Source of the DNA: Engraulis encrasicolus
Lineage: Eukaryota > Chordata > Actinopteri > Clupeiformes > Engraulidae
Assembly: GCF_034702125.1 (NCBI RefSeq)
Contig: NC_085869.1
Coordinates: forward strand, 13,391,407-13,455,406
Length of the DNA stretch: 64,000 nt
Direction of reading: 5' to 3'
Part shown: positions 44,793 to 56,452 of the stretch, in pieces
Layout: each line of letters starts with the position of its first letter
Position numbering within the stretch: the stretch's first letter is position 1
Notes under the pieces: generated by a model
Databases searched by the model: none
What the model saw: the letters and a program-made list of their open reading frames with translations, nothing else
What the model was told of the DNA's origin: nothing
Made by a program: the position numbers and the translations under genes

Positions 44793-47700
44793 GTTCCCAT
44801 CATAGATGGTACTCTCTCCACGGATCACTCTTTCCACGGGTGCACCATAGATTTCCAGTTGAGCGGAGTTCGACTGTTAACCTCTTCTGTAGTCCATCAC
44901 TAATTCTTGGTTTAACTCATAATGTGTGGCAGGCAGGAACATCCCATTAGACCCAAACAATCACTGCTGTTTTTGTTGTTGTAGGGGAAAATGTTCAGGG
45001 GTCCGTTTCTCGAAAGAGCCTTTGCTATAGTCGTTAGCAAAGTCCTTCGTAAGAGCGACTCAAGTCTCTCTCGACAGCGACGCTCACCACTAAATCCAAG
45101 GGAACGGTAAGACGGTCTTAAGACGGTTAGCAACGACAAGAATCGAGAAATGGACCCCAGATCTCTACGTCCCAAACACACACCACCATTGCATTTGCTT
45201 CACTTCTTGCTAGGAGACTTATCTTCCGGTAATGGAAGTCTGCTAATCCCCCCTCTTTCCTCTGTTGGGTGAAAGGCGTCTTGGCTTTTTTGCCCTTAGA
45301 AAAGCTTAGCTACAGACAGTCTGTCTTTCTCTTGAGCATCAATGGTACTACATACCATATATCAACTGGTCTGGGAGGTAGAATTGACACTACCACATAG
45401 ACATATCCACAAAGTGGGCCTAAATGTTAAAATGCTCCTCAAGGTAGCAGACCTTCTTTTTGTTATAGCCATTATCTTGTTATTGTTGTTATTATTATAC
45501 ATAACAGTGTGTGCTATATTTCATTGTCCCTTTTTTATTTATTTATTATCATTTGTTTTCAACAGAGTACTGTATGTGTTGTGTACCCACCTTTGGGTGG
45601 GAGGGACTTGGGTCGCTGCTGTTGTTTGCAGAATTGTGAAAAAGTATTAAGTTACAGAAAAAAGATGGCAAGGCAAGTCACGTAGGCCATGCTTTGTTTA
45701 CGTACCAGGCTTGTTGGTGGTTTCCTGCACAATTCAGGCTCTTAATAAGAGCTAAGCTGTCTGTGGAAATCCTCTCTGCGTCATATCGTGCTAGGGTACA
45801 GCACCGGGAAAAACCGCCAGTTTTTGTTTCTCCAGCCTGTTTCACTGCCACAGTTAAAAGCTTTGCTATTCGTCCATTCTGTCGGAAGAAAAAAGAGCCA
45901 GTTCAGCATAAACAGCATTGGGAAATATCTTTCCCACAGACACGCCGTGTTGTGCCTGTAGATTACCCTAATCCTAATGTATCTTTTCAGTTTCAGTTCA
46001 ATCTTGAATAGTTTAGTAATTCTATGCAATAACTTATTTCATATTATATTGACTAATACTGTATATTACCAACATGTCTGAAAGATAGATTGGCAAATAC
46101 ATTTTCAATTCGAAAGCTAGAATACTAATGTGAAAGCTTATGCCTCACTGGTCTATGAAAATTTAAACAGAGATTATTAATAGTCTGTTTTTTTGGGTTT
46201 TTTTTACATTTTGATAAAAGGTCCTCACCTCATCCCTGTCTTTGGTTAGTCTTTCCTCCAACTCCAAAGACAGCTGCTGCAGCCAGTACTGCACCTATTG
46301 AGAAAAAAAAAAAACATCCAATGAGTTAAATGTCTAATCATGCTACACAGAAACAGAATGTACTTTTTAATGAAATTTGTAAATATAGATTATGCAGAAT
46401 AATACCTTTTCTTTGGTGTCAAGGGACGTCTTCCCTGGAAAATTTTTGCTACAACCAATGGATTTAGGCAGCTGTCTAGGCTTCACTGGCTCAAACTCTA
46501 TCCCCCTGCAGAGGTTATAAAGCCACGGCCTAAAGACGAAACAGGCCATGATAAGCATTTCAAAAATACGTCTTGGTAATACTTCATGATAATGGTGCAT
46601 GAATTATGTTATATTACCAAGTCTTTTTATGTGTGGTGGTGGTGTGTAGTTACTGTAGGCCTAATGAAAAGTGAAGTCAGTGGAAATGCCTCACGGCCTT
46701 ACCCAGTCTTCATCCCAAACTTCTCTACCAAGTGCTCCAGAGGGAACTTTGACAGCTCTCCAATGTTGTCCACATTTAGCGTCTCAGAGATGGAGATGCC
46801 CAATTTACCTCCCAGATGGCGACTATGGCGACAGAGAGACAAAGGCTTGACTACCTAACATTAGTGACAGAGTCATGGAAAGTAAAAAAAAAAGAAAAAG
46901 GAAAAAAAAAAGACGAATGTGAAAGAAAATAAATGAAATAGACCATACAGAGAGCCAACTCACATTTTGCTGATGGGGAGACCATTGAACAGTTGTGGAA
47001 CGGAGCTGAGGGGAAGTATAGTTTGGCGATTGGGTTTGTTTAAGCCACAAGCAAGCTTGGCAAGGACCTGGGGAAAAAGAGACATTGGAAAAAAACATTT
47101 AAAATAATACAACACAATTTACAAGACATTACATTACATTACATTGCATTTGGCAGACGCTTTAAAACCAAAGCGACTTTCAAAAGAGGACATAATCAAG
47201 GCAACATCACAAGCAAATACAAAGTGCACAGGAGATATACAGAACAACAAGTGCAGTTGCAAAGAGGGGTTATTCTTTTTTAATTTTTTAATTTTTTTAT
47301 AAAGAGTAAATAACGAGAACACACACACAAACATACACACACAAACTAAACTAAACATCATGACGTTAAGATGTTATGACCAGACAGAACCAGAATAACA
47401 CACATTTGATGACCTTACACTCGACCCTGGTGAGCTTTTATTGGCTCAAATAGGAATAGAGGGTGGATTCCAATCTGCGGACTTCCGTCCTCCCTTGCTC
47501 ACTTGCCTGCTTGTGACCTCATGATGATGTCACAGACGACAGAAAAATAATTCAATATCTTGCAAAAGCGCAATTCTAATGTCTTTTTCTCATTAGCAAT
47601 TGGGGTGGTGAATGAAAAACAGACCCCAAAAGTTGTTGTGGCTTGGCTGACAGCTGGGAAACTTTATTGTTTTCTCCACAGAGACGGGGCCAGGAGGCGG

Positions 47701-50700
47701 CGCGAAGCCACAAGCACAAGTGGAGGACTGGAGTGTGCATATTGGAATGCACACAGTTTTTGCCCTGCTAGGTAGCTTGGTAGCTTAGCTCATGTCGCTA
47801 CATATCGGCAGATTACGGACAATTCAGCCTGGGAGAAATATACATTAAGCGCTGCAAGGGGTCGTTTCAGCTCTTAAAGAGGCTCTAACGTGGTGGCTGT
47901 TTGGGTACGTGATCTGCCGCCACCCCCGCTGACAGTATGTGTCCTGCAACTGAAGGAGGAGTCTGAACTAGGCTTTACTTGATACAAATGAATGCCACAA
48001 ACCTTGTTGTGTGATATTCCAGCTGAGCACCTAAAGCCAGTGTCCTTCTCCACAGCGGCCCTCATCTCCTCGATGATCACCGCACCCACAGCCAGCTGCA
48101 GGTCCGCATTAGTCCTTTGGGAGGTCGGGGGCAGAGAGTCCATCCACTGACTCAAACCCTGAATCCTCAATGCATCTGCATGAGAAAAAGAAACAAGACT
48201 TCATTAAATCTGTCTGTTTTTAGTAGTTAATTTCCAGAATTCACACGGTCCATTCACACATTACTGTTTTAACAAATACTTGCCACCACCATTATATTCT
48301 ATTCTAGATATCCGTTATGATTGGGAAAATTGCATTTTACAGACATGAAAAGCGGGATATTCTCCATGGTCCGCCATTTTGAATTTCCAGAAATAGGAAT
48401 TTTTAGCTGCAAAATGTGCCGTCCTTTGTTCATACTAGTAAATATGGGTTTAGTATTTATTAATATTTGTGAAAAGATCAAATTTGGCAATAGGCAGCAC
48501 CGTTTCAATGAGCAGCATAGTTGCAATACCTACTCTGGCCACAATCTTACACGGTGCACCTTCACGCCCTTTGTTGATTGTTGGATGCATGTTTATCACT
48601 CATCAATGTACACATTTCTGATGCTATATATGCACACTGCGATGTTGTCAGTCATCACCTCAAAGATAAGTTTGTCTGCTGTAGCCTTGCAAACAATCCA
48701 CTGAATTGTGTGTAATAATAATTAGTATTACTGCATTATTATTGCTGGTATTTTGATAAATATACTAATTTAGTAGCGAAGCTAAGGGGTCTTGATCTCT
48801 CTGAAGAGCGCTATTCCACAAAAGGGACTGCCTTGCTGAACATCATCACTTCAGACAGATCAAGACACCTTCCCCTCGCGTCTGGGTCCTGCTACTCTCC
48901 GTCGGGAACCTTCTTGCCGAACGTTACCCCTTAAACAGGGCTCTAAATTAACAACAGCCAACCGGTCAAATGCTGATGAAATTTCAGTTTGGCTGGTAGA
49001 AAAGACCAACTTAGTAGCCACTTTGACCCATAAGTGTCTGGCTAGTAAAATTAACATCTACTAGCCATTTTGGCTGGTGAGGGAGAAAGTTAATTTCAAG
49101 CCCTGCCCTTAAATAACACTGTTGTTTTCTGGCTCTTAAGACAGACCTTTAGGTGCAGTAGCATCTTCCACTTTCTCCTCCTCTTCCTCCTCCTCCTCCT
49201 CCTCCGAAGCCTGAGGGTATCCCTCTACGAATGTGGACATCAGGCCCTCAATCGCAATCGGCTTGTCCACCAGGATGTCAAGTCGTTGCTTTACACTGGC
49301 AGTAAGGTCCATGTAGGCTTCATCAATGCTGGCTCTCTCAATGACAGCAAAACGCGACATCACCTCAAGGACTTCAGAGCTTGCTTCCCTGTAACTGGAA
49401 AAGCAATTATTTTAGATAAGCCATATTTGTCACATGTAAACAAACAAACATTCAAGTATATTGTGAAGAACAGAAATTTTTTTTTGGTATCTATTAAAGG
49501 AGAATTACGACTAATTTCAACATGCAGCTGTATTGCTCACTCTGCCCTTGACTTGTCAGTACCCGAAGACGAGTCATTCAGCCCTTTCCGAGAACCTGGT
49601 CAGCTAATGGGGTCATGCGTTTTGGTTACATTTAGTTTGAACTATCTTAAAGGTGCACTGTGTAGGATGGTGGCCAGAGTAGGCATTGTAACTATACTGC
49701 TCAATGAAACTCTGCTGCCTATTGCCAATTTTAATATTTTCATGACTATTCACTAAATAATAAACAATTATGTAGTAGTATTTAAAGTACAGAAAGTTTT
49801 GCAGCTAAAAATGTCTTACTTATGGAAATTCAAAATGGCGGGCATTGAGAAGATCCACCTTTTCATGTATGAAAAAAACTGCAGTTTTCCCAGTCATAAT
49901 GAATACTTGATGTGAGAGTGATGAAAAGAGTGATGAAAAGGTGCACTGAGTAATATTGTAGTAGTTTATTTCCAGAATTCATGCTGCCCATTCACAAATG
50001 TTACCTTTTTTAAATTATCACCCGGTGAGCAGACGGAACGTCTTCTGATTGGCTGCGCAGGTGTCCATTATTCCCAGAGAGCAGCATACCTACGATGTCA
50101 TGCGGGCATCTCAGCTGCTTCTTTTCATAAACTTCCCAATAGTAAAAAAAAAAAACTGAAAATAACTCACCAAGTAAGATCTGCTTTCCCATGCGACTCC
50201 CTGACTCTGGCAACCTGGAGGTCAGGACACAATTTCTTTGCATCATCTGCCCACATGTTTTTGGTCACTCCAAACGCTCTTGCTTCGTAACTGACAGCAA
50301 TGATCCTACAGAAAAGATAGAAAAGCAAAAAAGAAGTTGACATGTCGTCGATGTGATGTAAATTTCGCTTCAAAGTGTCTATTATCATGGCGACAGTCTG
50401 CAACTTGAGAACGCCGCTCTAGTTCACACAATATGTTGGGCTTGATCAGCTCAGCTGTTGTCGATGTGAGAGAAATAACCTACGCTTCACGCAGCTGTGG
50501 GTTGCCACAGTGATTAAGTTTGCGCTGCAATTCTGTAGGCATGCTGTTTGCAGTTGTTTTGCTTTACACCTCATATTATATAAATGCTACACGTGTTATA
50601 CAGCCCATGTTATTTCATTGTTTAAGTCGGCTTGCACATGCCCTGATGAATGTGAGGTCACATTTCAGGCCTTTTCACAGCGTTGTGTAGACAGGGGTAC

Positions 50701-51048
50701 AATGATCTGGTGATACGAATCAATATAAACGCTGCCTAGGTCAGTCAAGAGACGAGCTATCTTCTCCAAAGAGAGAATGGGATTTGTTTCTGAATCCGTT
50801 CTTTTTAACCCATGGTGTTTTATACTAGCACATCATACAAACCACGGACTCCTTACATCTAAAAACAGCAAGGTTATTAAGGTTATTTTAAGTTAAAACC
50901 TAAAACCTTACCCGCCTCCTTTCCAGGTCTTGTATTGAGCTACAACACATGGCTTCGCCTTCAACTCTGGGTTGATCCGTTGCTCTACCTGCACGTAGAA
51001 GCAGTCCATATCCACCAATGCCACAACTCTGTCCGTGCCAGTATCCAT
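43328..51048 (-). CDS. polh: polh, DNA polymerase eta, complete coding region (10 exons, 788 aa)
   Basis: Y-family translesion polymerase that copies past UV dimers. Exons: 50912-51048, 50171-50305, 49147-49394, 48003-48175, 46964-47067, 46703-46822, 46406-46529, 46229-46294, 45706-45878 and 43328-44414. All phases agree (2367 nt with stop). Metal ligands D13, D115 and E116 are present (VALVDMDCF, IERASIDEAYMDL), as are Q38, Y52 and R55. Position 18 is Y and position 61 is K, where the human enzyme has F18 and R61. Finger, thumb and little-finger regions follow to about residue 430. The tail has three SFFQ motifs (492, 534 and 575), a UBZ finger (C698, C701, H713, H717) and a C-terminal SIDHFF PCNA-binding-like end. 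Human POLH has 713 aa; the extra length is mainly the tail repeats. Confidence 0.96.
43868..44243. repeat. polh: Three tandem 123-126-bp coding repeats in polh exon 10
   Basis: The methionine codons of the IMSFFQ motif lie at 43976-43978, 44099-44101 and 44225-44227, spaced 123 and 126 bp. Two of the units differ by only a few bases; the one nearest the N-terminus is more diverged. Confidence 0.95.
44762..44790. repeat. (CA)n microsatellite in a polh intron
   Basis: Twenty-nine bases of CA. A short hAT-like relic (GAGTCACACTCAAATTGACT) precedes it near 44630. Confidence 0.85.
44996..45160. mobile_element. Short MITE in polh intron
   Basis: CAGGGGTCCGTTTCTCGAAA at the left pairs with TCGAGAAATGGACCCCAG at the right; inner GTTAGCAA/TTAGCAAC motifs are also inverted. 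Confidence 0.75.
45706..45878 (-). CDS. polh: polh coding exon 9 (residues 370-426)
   Basis: Encodes NGRIAKLLTVAVKQAGETKT through CCTLARYDAERISTDS. The little-finger motif RCC-x-L-x-RYDA matches the human enzyme. It is in frame only when spliced to exon 10 through a split Trp codon. Confidence 0.92.
46229..46294 (-). CDS. polh: polh coding exon 8 (residues 348-369)
   Basis: A 66-nt exon encoding VQYWLQQLSLELEERLTKDR then DE; phase 0 at both ends. Confidence 0.92.
46406..46529 (-). CDS. polh: polh coding exon 7 (residues 306-347)
   Basis: Encodes PWLYNLCRGIEFEPVKPRQL, then PKSIGCSKNFPGKTS. CRGIE-x-(D/E)PVKPRQLPKSIGCSKNF is a strong family signature. Confidence 0.96.
46703..46822 (-). CDS. 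polh: polh coding exon 6 (residues 266-305)
   Basis: Encodes RHLGGKLGISISETLNVDNI through FGMKT. Codons are split at both borders. Confidence 0.93.
46964..47067 (-). CDS. polh: polh coding exon 5 (residues 232-265)
   Basis: Encodes VLAKLACGLNKPNRQTILPL through LPISK, the thumb domain. Donor GTGAGT. Confidence 0.95.
47130..47250. repeat. Retroelement 3' signature (ATTAC)n
   Basis: ACATTACATTACATTGCATT then TTGGCAGACGC(T)T and CCAAAGCGACTT, read in reverse, form the usual teleost SINE/LINE tail. Similar ends are at 57700-57745 and 58770-58825. Confidence 0.6.
48003..48175 (-). CDS. polh: polh coding exon 4 (residues 174-231)
   Basis: Encodes ALRIQGLSQWMDSLPPTSQR through GISHNK, ending phase 0 at GTTTGT, a weak but usable donor. 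Confidence 0.94.
48221..48562 (-). mobile_element. TTAA-type MITE in polh intron, minus strand
   Basis: The right end TTACACGGTGCACCTT matches the copy at 54954-55317, whose left end it mirrors. The left part is truncated. Confidence 0.7.
49147..49394 (-). CDS. polh: polh coding exon 3 (residues 91-173)
   Basis: Encodes YREASSEVLEVMSRFAVIER, then the catalytic pair D115-E116. A run of ten glutamates sits near residues 154-163, longer than in the human protein. Confidence 0.95.
49651..50011 (+). mobile_element. TTAA-type MITE in polh intron, rearranged
   Basis: Starts AGGTGCACTGTGTAGGATGG after TTAA. The segment from about 49940 (AGGTGCACTGAGTAATATTG) is the family's right end in inverted orientation. 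Confidence 0.65.
50171..50305 (-). CDS. polh: polh coding exon 2 (residues 46-90)
   Basis: Encodes IIAVSYEARAFGVTKNMWAD through HGKADLT. R55 and K61 (human R61) belong to the finger domain that contacts the incoming nucleotide. Confidence 0.95.
50912..51048 (-). CDS. polh: polh coding exon 1 (residues 1-45)
   Basis: ATG at 51046-51048. Encodes MDTGTDRVVALVDMDCFYVQ through WKGG; carries metal ligand D13, Y18 and Q38. A duplicated 23-24 bp segment (51052-51098) precedes the ATG and contains two splice-acceptor copies. Confidence 0.95.
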
Positions 51049-51118
51049 CAGGTGCTTTATCTGAAAGACATCAGATGCTTTATCTGAAAGACAGCAGTAA
51101 CAGGGAAATATTAATTAA

Positions 51119-51415
51119 GGGCAGTCATGGGTAAGCGGTTAGGGCGTCAGACTTGAAGCCCAAAGGTTCGGCTCCCACCGCCAGGATGGTGGGGGAGTAA
51201 TTAACAAGTGCTTTCCCCCATCCTCCTCCATGACTGAGGTACGCTGAGCATGGTACCGTCCCGCCACACTGCTCCCTTGGGGCGCCATTGGGGGCTGCCC
51301 CCTTGCACGGGTGAGGTTGGTATAAAATGCAATTTCGTGTGAGCAGTGAACACTTGTGCGCTGTGTCACAATGTCAATGGGAGTTGGAGTTTCCCAGGTG
51401 GGCCTTCGCTTTCAC
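51119..51415 (+). repeat. tRNA-derived SINE (family A) upstream of polh
   Basis: Head GGGCAGTCATGGGTAAGCGG, body GGTACGCTGAGCATGGTACC, tail GTTGGAGTTTCCC. It lies about 20 bp upstream of the duplicated acceptor region of polh. Confidence 0.88.
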
Positions 51416-51565
51416 CAGGAAATGAGTGTATGGATAATTAAAGTTGCATGTCATGTTGGTAGGCCCTCGCAAAAACATGGCATGCCAACCCCATAAGAGG
51501 CCCGTGGTTGGAACCATTCTTACAAGAAGGGTGTTGGAGAACAATGGCTTTGTGTAATGAATTCA

Positions 51566-51888
51566 GGGTTCTCACACCTTTTTCATTAACAAATTCTAGC
51601 ACTTTTCAAGCACCTTTAAGCATCAAATTTTCAGTTTTCCAGCACCTTTAATAGGTCGTGGGAAGGGGGTGTAGGGGTTCTCCCCCAGAACGTTTTTGTG
51701 TTTTTAAAATGCAATTTCCTGCATTTTAATCAATTTTAAGATGTCGAATGGCAAATCCCATCTGACATCTCACTCCCTCAGATTTTTGATGTACCTGAAC
51801 AATTTATTTCTATTATTTGGTTTACTGAGTTGACTTGACACAAATTTCAAGCATTTTCAAGGAATTCAAGCACCAGTGGGAACCCTGT
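51566..51888. mobile_element. hAT-type relic
   Basis: CAGGGTTCTCACACC pairs with GTGGGAACCCTG; TGAATT lies on both sides. No coding capacity. Confidence 0.6.
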
Positions 51889-52584
51889 GAATTGCATTGA
51901 CACTGGAAGTGTGTGCATGTAGGCCTACAGTATATAGGCTACAGGTCCTTCTCAAAAAAATGCATGTTGTTATGAAGTTCATTATTTTTTTCCATAATGT
52001 AATGATAAAAATAAACTTTCATATATTTTAGATTAATTGCACACCAACTGAAATATTTCAGGTCTTTTATTGTTTTGATGCTGATTATTTTGGCATAACG
52101 CTCATGAAACCCCATACTTTTAAAAACTCCCAGCCTGGTTCATCACTCAAAACAGCAATCATGGGCAGGACTGCCGATCTGACTGTCTGACTATCTGACG
52201 TCAATGGCAGTGGCATTACATGAGAGTTATGGATGCCCAGATATCCTTGATGCTTTGCTGTCAGCTGTTTTTGGATCTGGTGACCCACACTCTAGGTCTC
52301 GTGCGACTACACACGTTTCTAAAAACCTCACCGCTTATACCCATACTGTCTCTGGCTGGATCTCAACGATTCCGTTTCATTTCAAAGACTACAAGCTGTT
52401 AGTGAGTAGTCTACAGCCTTGGTGAACATCTACAATGTAGTTTGTGATGTGTTAGCATGTCCAACCTGACCTGAGTCATGATGCATGTGACGCGTCCGAC
52501 TCCATAATAATATAATAATGTACGAATGTGAGGCATTAAATTAAAGTGTTATTTTCATTTACATCAAGTTTCTTAATCACTTAC

Positions 52585-52680
52585 CACCAGAGAATGATCT
52601 TCCCTTTAGCTGCCTCCTTCTCCTCCTCCCAAACACAATCTCCTACGGCTGCCGCCAAAGTTGTTGTACAACAGTAACTA
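52585..52680 (-). other. polh: Candidate non-coding first exon of polh
   Basis: The minus strand reads a GC-rich stretch with CTTTGGCGGCAGCCGTAGG and GGAGGAGGAGAAGG, ending in TCTCTGGTG before a GTAAGT donor (52579-52584). It precedes the polh start exon by 1.5 kb. No other exon was seen between. No TATA box was identified. Confidence 0.4.
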
Positions 52681-53984
52681 CTTCCTCTTAAGTGAAGCCA
52701 GCGACACCAAAGAACGTGGATCTGCAGATATGTTCAAAATCAAAGCATTTCGAGATAAAAGTTTTCTTGTGCGCTTCGTTTTTTTTTTCTTCCCATTTCT
52801 AGGTACCACTATCCTATTTACGCATTTTGCCAGCAGTGTTGGGGAGTTACGGATTATATCTGGATTTCAATCTATGCAAAGGTAATGGTATTATATGTAG
52901 CCTATCTGGTGAACAAAAACCCATTCCCCAACTGTTGGCTGTTGAACTTGTCAGGGAGGATGGTCTGCCCAAGTCAACAATGAAAAACAATATCAGAACA
53001 AACAAGAACACTTAACCACGTGGCTCCCTCATCCTGATGATAAAATGGACCGTCTGCTGCAAATAACTTTAATATATTAAAAAAATAAAAATTAAGGGAA
53101 CCACAATGAAGAGGAAATCATGTCTAGGACAAAAAAGAATCTCACCCATATTAGCTTAAAGCTGCTATCTCATTTACCCATAGCCTAGGGTTCAATATGG
53201 TGTCCGGCCATTTTTTGCAGCTTCAACTCTGGGACGGCTGTCAACAAGGTTGAGGAGTGTGGTTTTAGGATTTATTTTTATTTATTTTTAATTGTGAAAG
53301 TGCATTGGTGACGTTACACACTGTTGGTCTACTGGAGAAGGCCTGGCTCTCAGTCACAGCTCTAATTCATCCCAAGGTTCAGGTCTGGACTTCAGGGCCA
53401 ATCAAGTTCATCCACACCAGACTCTGGGTCTTTCTCAAAGCCTAGGCCAGTGTCCTTCCAAGTGTATCAGCCTTATTAGTCACGCCCAGTGATTGATTGG
53501 ATACCCTTTATTAGTCACACCAAGTGATTGAATATTTTGTAGAGTTCACCAAAAGGTATCCAATCACTGGGCATGACTAATTAGGCTGATACACTTGTAA
53601 GGACACTGGCCTAGGCTTTGAGAAAGACCCTCTGTCATTCATGCCTTTGTGGGGCTTGCTTTGTGCACTGGTGCATAGTCATGTTGGAAGAGGAAGGGGC
53701 CCGCTCCAAATGTGACAAATAGACATCCAGCCAAGACCCTAAAATAAACATCTTTGTAGGCCTAACAATTTTTAACTAAATAACACTGTTATTTGACCGT
53801 GTTTGACCTTTCGACCTTCAGATTTGACCTTAAAGGTCAAGTTCCATGTTGGCAACCAGGTGATTCTGAAACCTTAGTCCGTGCTGATAACTTCTGGCAT
53901 GGTTGCCAACTTTTAACAAAAAATACCATCAAAAGTTTATTTAAGCACCTTAGCCTCTGGTGGCTGGCTGACTAAAAGGTGTTC

Positions 53985-54362
53985 ACGCACGGTTCGTCCC
54001 CCTCGGGGCCACGAACCTGCCACCTCGTCAATTACTTTGGTTCGGGAATGGGAGGCACAGTACGAGACTGCTGAGCTAAAGGGCCAGTCCGATAGACCAA
54101 TGCTACAGCACTGTATTGAGGCTTCAGGAGGGAGATTTATAGTGTTCCATGCCACACTTGGCCTCCGTTACACTCTCCCCCCTAAACCTCACTCCCATCC
54201 CGGGTCAACGGCACCACTGTGACAGAGGTGTTCCCGCATGGTTCGTCCCTCTCGGGGCCGTGAACCTGCCACCTCGTCAACAAGCCTACATCAGTTCGGA
54301 AATGGGAGGAGCAGTACGAGACTGCTGAGCTAAAGGGCCAGTCCGATAGCCCAACACTACAC
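53985..54362 (-). repeat. Two tandem copies of a tRNA-like SINE, minus strand
   Basis: Each copy contains TTAGCTCAGCAGTCTCGTAC (A box-like) and GGTTC(A/G)(C/T)GGCCCC on the minus strand. The copies are about 240 bp apart. Confidence 0.65.
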
Positions 54363-54759
54363 AAACTCGTCCCACAAGGTTGAGAGCAAGGATTATTAAT
54401 ACCACCATGTCCACAAGCAGATGCGTTTCGGCTCTTAATTCATCATTAAGTCATGCCTCCATCATGTCCATCATCAGTGTGTGATATAAAGTTCTTTTTT
54501 AAATCCACATGCCATGTTTAATGAAATAACAATTTGTAAACAGATAAAAGGAATGTACATTGTTTTAAAAGAAAAAAATAATCTGCATACGTGTAACCTT
54601 GGCCTAAACCTGGAGATTATTTGCATGACATTATGGTAACCCCTACCCCCCAAGACTCTCTGTTTAGTATTCGAGCATGCCACAATATCAAATAAATGCA
54701 TGGTTATAAGGCAAAATAAGTCATTTTACAGTTGTTTCTTTTTTTGTCTTCCATTCCGT

Positions 54760-54906
54760 TTACTCACAACAGGACCATGAGAGACCCCGACAGGAAACAT
54801 GGGAGAGAGAGATGGGGAAGAATGGGCAAAGGACCCGATCCGGAATCAAACCCGGGTCGCCGGCACAGCAGCCCAGTGCCCTACCGTTACAGCCACGGTA
54901 GGGCCA
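54760..54906 (-). repeat. tRNA-derived SINE, minus strand
   Basis: Minus strand: TGGCCCTACCGTGGCTGTAA, B box GGGTTTGATTCC, body ending in CCTGTCGGGGTCTC. Same family as 9765-9920. Confidence 0.72.
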
Positions 54907-54953
54907 TTTTACAGTTTGTGGGCAGCAATGGACCAACACTGGGAATTCCTTAA

Positions 54954-55317
54954 AGGTGCACCGTGTAAGATGGTGGCGCAGGGTGGCCAGAGTAGGTATT
55001 GAAACTATGCAGCTCATTGAAACTGTGCTGCCTTTTGCCAAATTTGACCTTTCATTAATATTTTCTGAATAATGAACCAATAGTATGGCCAAAGCACAGT
55101 AAGTTTTGTAGCTAAAAATGTCTATATCTGGAAATTCAAAATGGCGGATCATGGAGAAGATCCCCCCTTTTCATGTATGGAAAGTGCTCTTTTCTCAGTC
55201 TATTGAATACTTAGAATTTGATGGTAGTGGTGGTAAGTATTTGTTAAAAAGGTAACATTTGTGAATGGGCAGCATGGATTCTGGAAATTAACTACTAAAA
55301 ATATTACACGGTGCACC
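54954..55317 (+). mobile_element. TTAA-flanked MITE (best copy)
   Basis: AGGTGCACCGTGTAAGATGG and TACACGGTGCACC ends are inverted; TTAA flanks both sides (54950-54953, 55318-55321). A TTAA target suits piggyBac-like elements. Partial relatives lie in two polh introns. Confidence 0.75.
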
Positions 55318-55642
55318 TTAAATTGTCAGTTTTCAGGGCTGCTCGTGAGCTGATGCTGCAATAAAGGAAACGGATACATTTTTCAATAAAGTTAATGACT
55401 GTGACTTGGATGTAAATGGCTGGGTAAATAGTTGCCAAGGAACACCTGTGCCAAGCCAAACACAGTAGGCCTACGTACAATTAGTTGTATACAGACTACC
55501 CCTGGGTGCAAATAGCCTCTTCCATCTAATCATATTCGAGATGAAAGATTCAAGATTTATTTGATTAAATCTCATTGTAAGTGTATAAGAGAGTAACATT
55601 CTTTGTGTTCATTCTCCTCAAAAGTAAAAAAAAAAATGACAG

Positions 55643-55774
55643 GTGTATGTGTGTGGGTGTGTGCCCGTGTGTGCGTGCGTGCATGCGCGCGCGCGCGGGT
55701 GTGCGTGTGTGCGTGCGTGTGTGCGTGCGTGCGTGTCTGTGTGCGTGCGTGTATGTGTGTGTGTGTGTGTGTGT
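55643..55774. repeat. (GT/GC)n microsatellite
   Basis: GT with many GC units, including GCGCGCGCGCG. Confidence 0.93.
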
Positions 55775-55990
55775 TCAATTCTGCACCGCCATTGTATCTT
55801 GTCTCTCCCAATGCTTTCTACACAGTAAATTATTACTATTACTATTACGAATAATTAGTACTATTTTAGAGCATATACAGTATGACTTCACAGTGTTGTT
55901 AACTGAACACTCAAAGAGTTATTACTTAGTCTGAATAGTGTTGGATTAACACTGTAACATTTTCTGTGTAGGTTTCCTGAGCTGTGTACT

Positions 55991-56027
55991 TGAATGAATG
56001 AATGAATGAATGAATGAATGAATGAAC
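55991..56027. repeat. (TGAA)n microsatellite
   Basis: Nine TGAA units. Confidence 0.93.
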
Positions 56028-56065
56028 TTATTTAGTCTGTTCATGTAAAAACATTGTATAGTAAC

Positions 56066-56452
56066 TAGTGTTGCACCGATTCCGATACCAGTATCGGCCG
56101 GGGCCCCGATACTACACTAAAATGGTGATATCGATATCGGCTGATACCAACAAATAGGGCACCGATACCATTTACAGATGCTCGTATGACACTTAAACGC
56201 AGCCTTGATCTTAGTTATTTTATATCATCGGTATTTAAAAAGTATAGTTTTACTGGAGTAGGCAGCAGCCTGACAAAGCCATAATAGCAATGATGTTACA
56301 TCCAAGTAGTAGCCTATAAAACTTTTCAAATATAGACTGTATATAAATTTCAAACAGAGTAGTATCAGTATGGTATCGGTATCGGCTGACGCTGCACAGT
56401 CGGGTATCCGGTATCGGTATCGGGCCTAAAAAATGGTATCGGTGCAACACTA
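56066..56452. mobile_element. hAT-type MITE with 8-bp TSD
   Basis: TAGTGTTGCACCGAT and ATCGGTGCAACACTA ends; ATAGTAAC on both sides (56058-56065, 56453-56460). The interior is rich in GATATCGG-type repeats. Confidence 0.9.
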
